Part shown: positions 1 to 5,881 of the stretch, piece by piece
Layout: each line of letters begins with the position of its first letter
Numbering within the stretch: the stretch's first letter is position 1
Assembly (NCBI GenBank): GCA_031283115.1
Contig: JAITCK010000085.1
Span: forward strand, 1 to 9,312
Length of the DNA stretch: 9,312 nucleotides
Source: Cellulomonadaceae bacterium
GTDB taxonomy: Bacteria > Actinomycetota > Actinomycetes > Actinomycetales > Cellulomonadaceae
Direction of reading: 5' to 3'
The notes under the pieces: generated by a model
Told to the model about the DNA's origin: nothing
What the model saw: only the letters and a program-made list of their open reading frames with translations
Databases searched by the model: none
Made by a program: the position numbers and the translations under genes

Positions 1-665
1 GCGAGCCGCTGGAAGCACACAAAATCTTGCCCCCCGCGCCCACCGTGCTCGATGGTCCGTCCGTCGCCTGTCATTCGTCAGCTCTGGCCGTGACCGTCAG
101 CCCGGAGGCCCGCCGTCTCGCCCCTGGCGGGTCGCTGGACATTGGCATGGACATCGCCTTCAACGGTAGGCGGCCCTGCCTCATCGACGGCGGCGATGCC
201 AACAAACAAATCGACGTACTAGACGCCGACGGAAACGTGGTCTGGTCCAGCGCCCACTGCCCGGCCGGAGCCCGCACCGACATGCTTATCGGCGATGGCG
301 ACATTCTCACCCGCAAGGTTCGTTGGGGTGGCGTGCGGTCTGCCCCCGACGTGTGCACCGCCGATCAGCCTGCCGTGTCACCCGGCGTGTACAGCATTGT
401 TGCGCGAGTAGTGGACACCCCCAGCGCCGTCAGCGACCCTGTCACCGTGACCCTGCGCGCCCCCATCACCCCGCAAACCGCCCTGTCACCTGCGCCGTCG
501 CTATCTCCTGCGTCCGATGGAGCCGGTGATGGCACGGCGCCAGATGGTGTGACGGATGGTGGAGCGGCGACCGGAATCCCTGCTGGTGCCCCGGAACCCA
601 GCCCCTCGCCAAGCGTCGAATACGGTGGTGGCCCCGACCCGGAAGCCAACTTCACCGGCCACTAG
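1..665 (+). CDS. Secreted or surface protein with BsuPI-like beta domain, 5'-truncated
   Basis: The reading frame is open from the first complete codon (base 3) to the TAG at 663-665, so the visible 220 residues are the C-terminal part of a longer protein. A TTG at 27 could be read as a start, but it has no ribosome binding site and the frame is open upstream, so I treat the gene as cut by the window edge. Counting from that TTG, residues 15-145 look like one extracellular beta-sandwich domain with four cysteines (C15, C51, C78, C110). The pattern N-G-x-x-P-C-L, then V-W-S-S-A-x-C, then a Trp-rich strand, then P-G-V-Y-S-I-V-A resembles BsuPI-type/Ig-like domains of actinobacterial exported proteins. 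Residues 146-212 are a Pro/Ser/Ala/Gly tail of low complexity. A signal peptide or membrane anchor, if present, lies outside the window. No catalytic motif is visible; function unknown. It converges on proC with a 44-base gap. Confidence 0.75.
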   Translation, partial: EPLEAHKILPPAPTVLDGPSVACHSSALAVTVSPEARRLAPGGSLDIGMDIAFNGRRPCLIDGGDANKQIDVLDADGNVVWSSAHCPAGARTDMLIGDGDILTRKVRWGGVRSAPDVCTADQPAVSPGVYSIVARVVDTPSAVSDPVTVTLRAPITPQTALSPAPSLSPASDGAGDGTAPDGVTDGGAATGIPAGAPEPSPSPSVEYGGGPDPEANFTGH

Positions 666-709
666 TTGCGCAGGCGTCGATGCTTCCGTCGTCGGCGCTG
701 GCAGAGGAG

Positions 710-1531
710 TCAGTCGAGTTGGGCGGCGATTTCTTGGGTGCGGGTGACGGCGGCGGCCACAGCGTCAACAAAGGCGGCCCGTACTCCGGCAGCATCGAGA
801 ACCCGCAAGGCTTCAACCGTGGTACCGCCCGGCGATGAGACGCGCTCACGGGCCAAGGCCGGGTGTTCACCCGTCTCAACCAGTAGTTTCGCCGCACCAA
901 GCACCGTTTGCCGGGCCAGGTGCAGGGACAGGCTGCGACCTAAACCGGCCGCCACGCCGGCCTCAGCCAGGGCGTCGATGACATAGAAGACATAGGCGGG
1001 ACCAGACCCGGACAGGGCACCCAAGGCTGCCTGATATTTCTCGTCGATGACAGACACTTCGCCCGTGCCGCTGAGAACAGCCAAAGCCAGTTCCACATCG
1101 TCAGGTGAAGCGTTCTGCCCGGCAGACAGGCCCGCCATGCCAGCGCCGATAGCGGCAGGAGTGTTAGGCATAACCCGGATAACGGCCTGGCCGGGCGGCA
1201 GACGCCGCTCCACATAGCCCGTGGACAAGCCTGCAGCCACACTGACAATGATGGCGTCGGGGGGCAAGTTGTCGCGGATTTCTTCCAACAGGGCGGCCAC
1301 ATCACCCGGTTTGACGGCGACGATGACGAGGCCCGCCCCGGCAACAGCCTCAGAGTTGTCGGTGCTGGTGGGCGTGCCAAACCTGGTTTCCAGGGCAGTA
1401 AGAGCCTCCGTGTCCAAGCCTGTCGCAGTGAGGTTGGCGGGGGACACTCCGGCCCGCAGGGCACCAGCCAGCACGGCGGCCCCCATGTTTCCCGAACCCA
1501 GCAAGGCCACCCGCACAGTAGAAAGGTTCAT
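710..1531 (-). CDS. proC: Pyrroline-5-carboxylate reductase
   Basis: Catalyses the last step of proline synthesis in the cytoplasm: NAD(P)H-dependent reduction of 1-pyrroline-5-carboxylate to L-proline. The 273-residue product has the usual family length. The N-terminal Rossmann fold shows GSGNMG at residues 12-17, followed by AVKP (72-75), SVAAGLS (97-103) and the conserved RVMPNTP (119-125). The C-terminal helical dimerisation domain has LSGSGPAY (173-180) and the family signature ending in VSSPGGTT (231-238). I chose the ATG at 1531 because the Rossmann strand begins a few residues later, as in the family; extending to 1615 would add 28 Pro/Ser-rich residues antisense-like in character and overlap the upstream gene. 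No Shine-Dalgarno precedes the start. It follows the unknown membrane protein gene after 10 bases, so it can be co-transcribed, but a possible own promoter overlaps that gene's stop codon. Confidence 0.96.
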   Translation of the reverse strand: MNLSTVRVALLGSGNMGAAVLAGALRAGVSPANLTATGLDTEALTALETRFGTPTSTDNSEAVAGAGLVIVAVKPGDVAALLEEIRDNLPPDAIIVSVAAGLSTGYVERRLPPGQAVIRVMPNTPAAIGAGMAGLSAGQNASPDDVELALAVLSGTGEVSVIDEKYQAALGALSGSGPAYVFYVIDALAEAGVAAGLGRSLSLHLARQTVLGAAKLLVETGEHPALARERVSSPGGTTVEALRVLDAAGVRAAFVDAVAAAVTRTQEIAAQLD

Positions 1532-1538
1532 GGGTGCA

Positions 1539-1544
1539 ACGCTA
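1539..1544 (-). promoter_or_regulatory. Possible proC -10 box (leaderless start)
   Basis: On the reverse strand TAGCGT ends seven bases before the proC ATG, and its first three bases are the TAG stop codon of the upstream gene. This fits the TANNNT -10 pattern of actinobacterial promoters driving leaderless or nearly leaderless mRNAs. No -35 element is evident. The same hexamer stands at the matching place before acuC. Being only six bases, it could be chance; the pattern across five genes supports it. Confidence 0.35.
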
Positions 1545-2237
1545 CAGGGGGTAGGCGGAGAAGAAGGCTTGGAGGGCGGAGGCGGGGCCAGAGGCCCGGA
1601 AAACGACCGTGTCATTACGCCACCACAGTTCCCCTTGGGCGGTAGGCGAGTCGGTGCCCTGTGGGGCGATCAAGGTGTATGCGCCTACGACAGTGCCGCC
1701 GACAGACACATCTCCGGTCTGCCCGGACGTTCCGTCAAGCTGGTCGGTGAGGAAGGCTTGTGCAGCCTCGCCTTGCCGCCACTGTCCCACCTCCACGACG
1801 ATGGTGGAGGCGCTCGACTCTGCCCCGTCAGCGTAGGTGACCGTCCAGGCCTCAACGGCCCCGTCGTCCTGCCACTTGTCCAAGGTGGTCATGCCCACCT
1901 GAACGTATTGCAGCACCGAGTCAGGCAGGGCGTCGGTGAGGGAGGTTTGTTCCCCGCTGCGCGGCGACGGCGTATGCGTGGGCGTTGGCGGGGTGGGTGT
2001 GACGGTGATGGTGGGCACAGGTGCTGGTTCGGGGCGAGCGAAACCCGGCCAGGCGAAAGCCGTGACAGCAGCGACAGCGATCACTAGGGTGCCAGCAGCA
2101 CCAAAAACGACCAGGCGTCGACGGCGCAACACTTCAGGGGAGGGGCGACCTTGTGACGGTTGGCCCGATGGGCTGTCAGGGTGGGGGTCGTTTGCGTGGG
2201 CGTCGTCGGTGAAGTTGCTGTCAGGGGTGGTGCTCAT
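1542..2237 (-). CDS. Membrane-anchored extracytoplasmic protein of unknown function
   Basis: I do not recognise this 231-residue protein. Residues 1-37 are a polar Asp/Pro/Ser-rich cytoplasmic tail, an RRRR cluster (38-41) gives the positive-inside flank, and residues 42-63 form one hydrophobic membrane helix. A Pro/Thr linker (about 69-92) then leads to a folded C-terminal domain (about 95-231), with VEAWTVTYADG (128-138), VVEVGQW (147-153) and GELWWRNDTVVFRA (202-215). The topology predicts an outward-facing domain tethered to the membrane; there are no cysteines and no lipobox. The start is the ATG at 2237: the frame continues upstream to a TTG at 2288, but that would add residues with no hydrophobic or conserved character. 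No Shine-Dalgarno is present, while TACTCT lies just upstream. It is divergent from radA and 10 bases ahead of proC, so it probably heads a two-gene transcript. Confidence 0.8.
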   Translation of the reverse strand: MSTTPDSNFTDDAHANDPHPDSPSGQPSQGRPSPEVLRRRRLVVFGAAGTLVIAVAAVTAFAWPGFARPEPAPVPTITVTPTPPTPTHTPSPRSGEQTSLTDALPDSVLQYVQVGMTTLDKWQDDGAVEAWTVTYADGAESSASTIVVEVGQWRQGEAAQAFLTDQLDGTSGQTGDVSVGGTVVGAYTLIAPQGTDSPTAQGELWWRNDTVVFRASGPASALQAFFSAYPL

Positions 2238-2245
2238 GGGCGTAA

Positions 2246-2251
2246 AGAGTA
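2246..2251 (-). promoter_or_regulatory. Possible -10 box of the membrane-protein/proC unit
   Basis: TACTCT on the reverse strand ends eight bases before the ATG at 2237. It matches TANNNT and would place the transcription start within about two bases of the start codon. A Shine-Dalgarno is absent, which agrees with a leaderless transcript. No -35 box is recognisable. Confidence 0.4.
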
Positions 2252-2304
2252 CGGGGGCGGCACACCGATTTGCGGCAAGGAGGGGCAATGTCCGAGGGTC
2301 AGTT

Positions 2305-2310
2305 TATGGT
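2305..2310 (+). promoter_or_regulatory. Probable radA -10 box (leaderless start)
   Basis: TATGGT ends exactly six bases before the radA ATG at 2317, so the expected transcription start coincides with the A of the ATG. This is the classical spacing of actinobacterial leaderless genes. No convincing -35 hexamer lies 16-19 bases upstream; a TTGCGG at 2270-2275 is too far away to pair with it. The 79-base divergent gap to the reverse-strand gene thus holds two back-to-back promoters. Confidence 0.5.
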
Positions 2311-2316
2311 GGCGGC

Positions 2317-3834
2317 ATGGCTTCTTCTCAGACGACAACCCGCACCATCAAGGCGGCGGCCAGGCCGGGCTACCGGTGCAGCGAATGTGGCTGGACCTGC
2401 GCCAAATGGGTGGGGCGGTGTGGCGAATGTCAAGCCTGGGGCACCGTCGAAGAGGCAGGCGCTGCCGCAGCCGGCCCCAAAACCACGGCAGTGACCCCTG
2501 TCCGCTCTGCCGCCGTGCCCATCGGGCAGATCGACGTGGATGCGGCACGGGCTGTGCCCACAGGTGTGGGAGAACTGGACAGGGTGCTGGGTGGTGGGTT
2601 GGTGCCGGGGGCGGTAGTGCTCATGGCGGGGGAGCCGGGGGTAGGCAAGTCCACGCTGCTGCTAGAGGTGGCGTCACGGTTCGCCAGTGGCGGTGACGCA
2701 TCTGGTGGGGCTGGTGATGATGGGGTCGGTGATGATGGGGGTGGTCGCGTTGGTGGCGCTGGCAGGTCCGACGGCGGGCGGACGGTTCTTTACGTGACAG
2801 GGGAAGAATCTGCAGGTCAAGTCCGGTTGCGGGCTGAACGGATCGGGGCGCTCGCAGACACGCTGCTCCTCGCCGCTGAAACAGACCTGGCCACCGTGTT
2901 GGGGCATGTCGATGTGGCTACACCGCAACTGCTGATTGTTGATTCTGTGCAAACCATCGCCTCAGCGGAAGTAGACGGTGTGGCCGGTGGGGTGGCACAA
3001 GTGCGGGAAGTTGCCGGGGCTCTTATCGCCGTGGCGAAGGCTCGCGGGATACCCGTGCTGCTGGTTGGGCATGTCACCAAGGATGGGACGGTGGCGGGGC
3101 CGCGCACCCTGGAACACCTCGTGGATGTGGTGTGCTCCTTTGAAGGGGAACGACATTCGCGGCTGCGCATGGTGCGGGCGGTCAAAAACCGCTACGGCCC
3201 CACCGATGAGGTGGGTTGCTTCGACATGACGGGAACCGGCATGGCAGAACTAGCGGACCCCAGCGGACTCTTCCTGTCCCACCTGGGTGCGGGCGTGCCT
3301 GGATCCTGCGTCACCGTCACCCTGGAAGGGCGCAGGCCCTTAGCCTTAGAAATCCAGTCCCTGGTGGCGGGCACCAAGTTCGCCAACCCGCGCCGGGCTA
3401 CAGCGGGCATGGACTCGTCACGCCTGGCCATGATCCTTGCCGTACTGCAACGCCGGGCAGGCATGGAAGCTCTGATGGGCCAAGACGTGTACGTGTCCAC
3501 GGTGGGGGGAGCCAAAGCCAACGAACCGGCAGCCGACCTTGCCACCGCTTTGGCTATCGCCTCGGCCCTGAGCGCGAAGCCACTGGTAGAAGGCACAGTC
3601 GCTATCGGGGAGGTAGGGCTGGCTGGTGATATTCGCTCCGTCACCGGCGCCGACCGGCGTGTGATCGAAGCGGCCCGCCTGGGCTTCACTCGGGCCATCG
3701 TCCCCATCGGAACCCAAAAAACCGACGGCATCACCCTGGTAGAGGTGGGACATATTGCCGAGGCCGTGGAAGTGGCCGGGCTGATGGGTGGCGGGCGCAA
3801 GGCAGGGGAGGGGAAACAGGCAAAGGGACAGTGA
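2317..3834 (+). CDS. radA: DNA repair protein RadA (Sms)
   Basis: Cytoplasmic RecA-like ATPase that promotes branch migration and processing of recombination intermediates. The 505-residue product has an N-terminal four-cysteine zinc finger (C21, C24, C35, C38), Walker A GEPGVGKST (105-113), Walker B LLIVDS (205-210), the RadA-specific KNRYG motif (290-294), and a C-terminal Lon-protease-like domain (about 350-490) with GGAKANEPAADLA (397-409), which in RadA lacks protease activity. The ATG at 2317 was chosen because the zinc finger begins about 20 residues later, as in the family; the open frame reaches back to 1936 but that part is antisense to the unknown membrane protein gene. Residues about 123-155 are an unusual Gly/Asp-rich insertion after the Walker A helix, making the protein longer than typical 450-460-residue relatives. 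disA follows on the same strand after 119 bases. In other bacteria RadA binds DisA and affects its cyclase activity. Confidence 0.96.
   Translation: MASSQTTTRTIKAAARPGYRCSECGWTCAKWVGRCGECQAWGTVEEAGAAAAGPKTTAVTPVRSAAVPIGQIDVDAARAVPTGVGELDRVLGGGLVPGAVVLMAGEPGVGKSTLLLEVASRFASGGDASGGAGDDGVGDDGGGRVGGAGRSDGGRTVLYVTGEESAGQVRLRAERIGALADTLLLAAETDLATVLGHVDVATPQLLIVDSVQTIASAEVDGVAGGVAQVREVAGALIAVAKARGIPVLLVGHVTKDGTVAGPRTLEHLVDVVCSFEGERHSRLRMVRAVKNRYGPTDEVGCFDMTGTGMAELADPSGLFLSHLGAGVPGSCVTVTLEGRRPLALEIQSLVAGTKFANPRRATAGMDSSRLAMILAVLQRRAGMEALMGQDVYVSTVGGAKANEPAADLATALAIASALSAKPLVEGTVAIGEVGLAGDIRSVTGADRRVIEAARLGFTRAIVPIGTQKTDGITLVEVGHIAEAVEVAGLMGGGRKAGEGKQAKGQ
2713..2740 (+). repeat. Two-copy 13-base direct repeat within radA
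   Basis: GGTGATGATGGGG occurs at 2713-2725 and again at 2728-2740, a period of 15 bases, which keeps the frame and yields the peptide repeat GDDGV-GDDGG. It sits in a wider G-rich stretch (about 2688-2775) encoding the Gly/Asp-rich insertion of RadA. The in-frame period suggests growth by slippage or unequal recombination. Confidence 0.8.
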
Positions 3835-3917
3835 AACCACAGCCGGGAAGGCAGCAGAAAGCACGGCAGGGAACACGGCGGGCTAGACGAGCACACAGGT
3901 GAGAAGGGGCCAAGGTC

Positions 3918-3934
3918 AAAAAAAAAAAAAAAAA
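3918..3934 (+). repeat. Run of 17 adenines upstream of disA
   Basis: Seventeen consecutive A residues interrupt otherwise GC-rich DNA in the 119-base radA-disA gap. The run ends five bases before the TAGAAT -10 candidate and 19 bases before the disA GTG, so it fills the spacer and -35 region of the putative promoter. It lies outside any coding sequence: an in-frame TGA at 3900-3902 closes the disA frame upstream. There is no GC-rich hairpin beside it on either strand, so it is not part of an intrinsic terminator. Homopolymers of this length are prone to replication slippage and to sequencing error, so the exact count is uncertain. Confidence 0.9.
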
Positions 3935-3939
3935 CCGCA

Positions 3940-3945
3940 TAGAAT
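3940..3945 (+). promoter_or_regulatory. disA: Possible disA -10 box downstream of the poly(A) tract
   Basis: TAGAAT is a near-consensus TANNNT hexamer ending eight bases before the disA GTG. No Shine-Dalgarno lies between it and the start, so disA may be transcribed from its own promoter as a leaderless or nearly leaderless mRNA as well as by read-through from radA. The A17 tract occupies the position of the -35 element. Confidence 0.5.
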
Positions 3946-3953
3946 CAGCGATT

Positions 3954-5042
3954 GTGGCGTTGACTGGTACACAGGGGGATGACCTGCTCAGGGAAACACT
4001 CGCGCTTGTCGCGCCGGGAACGGTGTTACGGGACGGGCTCGACCGGATTCTGCGCGGGCGCACGGGCGCGCTCATCGTGCTGGGACTCGACCCTATGGTC
4101 GAGTCCATGTGTTCGGGCGGATTCGAACTCGACATCTCCTTCTCCGCAGCCCGCCTGCGGGAACTATCCAAAATGGATGGGGCTGTTGTGATCGACCCGG
4201 CATCGAACAAGATTCGCCGGGCCGCCGTCCAACTCTTACCCGACCCATCCATCCCCACCGTCGAATCCGGTACCCGCCACCGCACTGCCGAACGAGTTGC
4301 CGTTCAGAGTGGCTTCCCCGTCATCTCTGTCAGCCAGTCCATGCGGATTATCGGCCTCTACGTCAACGGTCGCCGCCACGTCATCGAAGACTCCGACACC
4401 ATTTTGGGCCGCGCCAACCAGGCCCTCGCTACGCTGGAACGTTACCGCGTGCGCCTCGACGAGGTAGCCGGAACCCTGTCCGCCCTGGAAATCGAAGACC
4501 TTGTCACCCTGCGTGACGTGTGCTCGGTAGTGCAGCGCCTCGAAATGGTGCGCCGTATCTCCCAAGAAATCCGCGAATACGTGGTCGAACTTGGTGTGGA
4601 TGGGCGGCTCTTGTCCCTGCAACTCAACGAACTTAGCGGCGGTATTGAATCCGACGAAGACCTGGTCATCCGCGACTACGTGAGCGCTGCAGAACGCGAC
4701 CACAACGCCCTAGCCGACGTACTGGCCCGCCTCGCAGCCCTGGACTCGACACAACTGCTTGACCTGGGGCAGATCAGCGAAATCTTGTCGCCTAAAGGGA
4801 CACAGGTCATGTTGGATGCAGCGGTGGCACCGCAAGGCTTCCGCCTGCTCTCTAAGGTTCCACGCCTGCCGCAAGCCATCGTCGAACGAGTGGTTACCCA
4901 TTTTGGTGGTCTACAAAAACTCCTCGCCTGCACCACCGACGATCTCCTGTCCATCGACGGCGTGGGCGAACAGCGGGCCAGAACCGTGCGCGAGGGTCTG
5001 TCCCGTCTCGCCGAATCCAGCATTCTGGACAGGTACGTGTAA
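3954..5042 (+). CDS. disA: DNA integrity scanning protein DisA, diadenylate cyclase
   Basis: Converts two ATP into cyclic di-AMP and binds branched DNA, pausing synthesis at recombination intermediates. The 362-residue product matches the family length of about 355-360. The N-terminal DAC domain (about 10-145) carries the two catalytic motifs, DGA (75-77) and RHR (108-110, within SGTRHRTAER), plus RGRTGALIVLG (34-44). A helical spine follows (about 150-290), then a C-terminal helix-hairpin-helix DNA-binding region (about 305-355) with SIDGVGEQRA. It closely resembles mycobacterial DisA as I know that sequence. The GTG at 3954 is the only plausible start: the frame upstream contains no ATG, GTG or TTG before a stop at 3900. 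No Shine-Dalgarno is visible. radA lies upstream on the same strand, the arrangement known from many Gram-positive bacteria, and the potassium-uptake regulator gene converges on it 40 bases downstream. Confidence 0.97.
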   Translation: MALTGTQGDDLLRETLALVAPGTVLRDGLDRILRGRTGALIVLGLDPMVESMCSGGFELDISFSAARLRELSKMDGAVVIDPASNKIRRAAVQLLPDPSIPTVESGTRHRTAERVAVQSGFPVISVSQSMRIIGLYVNGRRHVIEDSDTILGRANQALATLERYRVRLDEVAGTLSALEIEDLVTLRDVCSVVQRLEMVRRISQEIREYVVELGVDGRLLSLQLNELSGGIESDEDLVIRDYVSAAERDHNALADVLARLAALDSTQLLDLGQISEILSPKGTQVMLDAAVAPQGFRLLSKVPRLPQAIVERVVTHFGGLQKLLACTTDDLLSIDGVGEQRARTVREGLSRLAESSILDRYV

Positions 5043-5057
5043 ACAGTTCCGGTGCTG

Positions 5058-5074
5058 CTCAACACAGGGTTGAG
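5058..5074. terminator. Small stem-loop between convergent disA and ktrA
   Basis: CTCAAC (5058-5063) pairs perfectly with GTTGAG (5069-5074) across a five-base loop, in the middle of the 40-base gap between two convergent genes. It could act on transcripts from either side. The stem is only six pairs and no run of T follows in either direction, so it would be a weak or non-canonical terminator at best. Confidence 0.35.
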
Positions 5075-5082
5075 GTGTGAGT

Positions 5083-5760
5083 TCAGGGGCGGGCAGCGAA
5101 GCGTTCAATCAGGTCGGCGTGGCCACTACAGACGATGATATCGCTGGCGGCAACCCGAGTCTCACGCTCGGCGAACTCGAAATGTTCACCGGGAGATTTC
5201 ACACCAATAACGGTGATGCCGTAGCGGCGGCGAATGTTTGATTCGGCCAACGTGAAGCCCTGCATCTCCAAGGGGGGGCGCATCTTGACAATAGTGAAGC
5301 CTTCTTCAACGTCAATGTAGTCAAGCATTTTGCCGCTGACCAGGTGGGCTACTCGGGCGCCCGCATCTGCTTCTGGGAACACAATGTGCTGGGCGCCAAT
5401 GCGTTCAAGAATCTTGCCGTGCTTGTCGGTGATGGCTTTCGCCCAAATCTGCGGCGTCTCCAAATCCACCAGATTGGCAGTGACCAGTACGGATGCTTCG
5501 ATAGAGGTGCCGATAGCCACCACAGCAACCCCAAACTCGCGGGCGCCTAACTGTTCTAGCGCTTCCGGGTTGGTGGCGTCGGCTTGGACGATGGGCAGGC
5601 GGCCTGTCCACTCGGCGACAAGTTGAGCGTCCTTCTCAACAGCCAGAACGTCTTGGCCTAGCGAGTCAAGGGCTGTGGCGATGGCTGAACCGAAGCGGCC
5701 CAAACCGATAACCAGCACGCCGGCCTCACGCTCTTCAGACTTCTTGTCCCGAGGTGGCAT
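5083..5760 (-). CDS. ktrA: Potassium-uptake regulatory subunit KtrA/TrkA (RCK protein)
   Basis: Cytosolic gating ring that binds nucleotide and opens or closes the KtrB/TrkH-type membrane subunit. At 225 residues it has a single RCK unit, the length of KtrA/KtrC (classical TrkA carries two). The RCK_N Rossmann domain shows VLVIGLGRFG (15-24, nucleotide-binding GxGxxG), an acidic residue closing strand 2 (VEKD, 41-44), QADATNPE (59-66) and AIGTSIEASV (82-91). RCK_C occupies about 145-225, with NIRRRYGITVIGVKSPG (175-191) and ASDIIVCSGHADLIERF (205-221). In KtrA of Staphylococcus aureus the corresponding region binds cyclic di-AMP, so this subunit may be a target of the DisA product encoded next door. 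The ATG at 5760 has a good AAGGAG ribosome binding site (5774-5769) about eight bases upstream. It lies 121 bases downstream of ktrB on the same strand. A trkA label would be equally defensible. Confidence 0.93.
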   Translation of the reverse strand: MPPRDKKSEEREAGVLVIGLGRFGSAIATALDSLGQDVLAVEKDAQLVAEWTGRLPIVQADATNPEALEQLGAREFGVAVVAIGTSIEASVLVTANLVDLETPQIWAKAITDKHGKILERIGAQHIVFPEADAGARVAHLVSGKMLDYIDVEEGFTIVKMRPPLEMQGFTLAESNIRRRYGITVIGVKSPGEHFEFAERETRVAASDIIVCSGHADLIERFAARP

Positions 5761-5834
5761 TGTGCGCTCTCCTTCACTGAAACTGCGGCTCCCTGCCGTG
5801 TCTGCTGTCTACGGTCTAGTCTTCCAGTGCTTGC

Positions 5835-5846
5835 CTGCATGTGCAG
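5835..5846. repeat. Short palindrome between ktrB and ktrA
   Basis: CTGCATGTGCAG has perfect five-base arms around a TG centre, in the 121-base gap between the two potassium-transport genes. It might be an operator or simply chance; no promoter can be assigned with confidence nearby. The rest of this gap holds the ktrA ribosome binding site and nothing else I can recognise, including no clear terminator after ktrB. Confidence 0.25.
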
Positions 5847-5881
5847 CCTGTCCGGCCCGCATGTCAGAGCCTGCCAGTCGG

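Noticed and set aside
666..709. A terminator between the converging surface-protein gene and proC
   Set aside because: Only imperfect GC-rich complementarity is present and there is no T run in either direction.
1221..2087. A 288-residue forward-strand open frame opposite proC and the unknown membrane protein
   Set aside because: It is antisense to a gene with all ProC motifs and to a protein with coherent membrane topology; its own translation is low-complexity Gly/Arg sequence with no domain, as expected for a GC-rich shadow frame.
1936..2316. Extension of the radA frame upstream by about 127 residues
   Set aside because: The extension is antisense to the divergent membrane-protein gene, has no RadA homology, and the zinc finger begins at the family's usual distance from the ATG at 2317.
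3192..3896. A 234-residue reverse-strand open frame opposite the 3' half of radA
   Set aside because: It lies entirely opposite conserved RadA sequence and reads as Ser/Arg/Pro-rich text without a recognisable domain.
3918..3934. The A17 tract as the T run of an intrinsic terminator on the reverse strand
   Set aside because: No GC-rich hairpin precedes it in the reverse direction, and no reverse-strand gene ends there.
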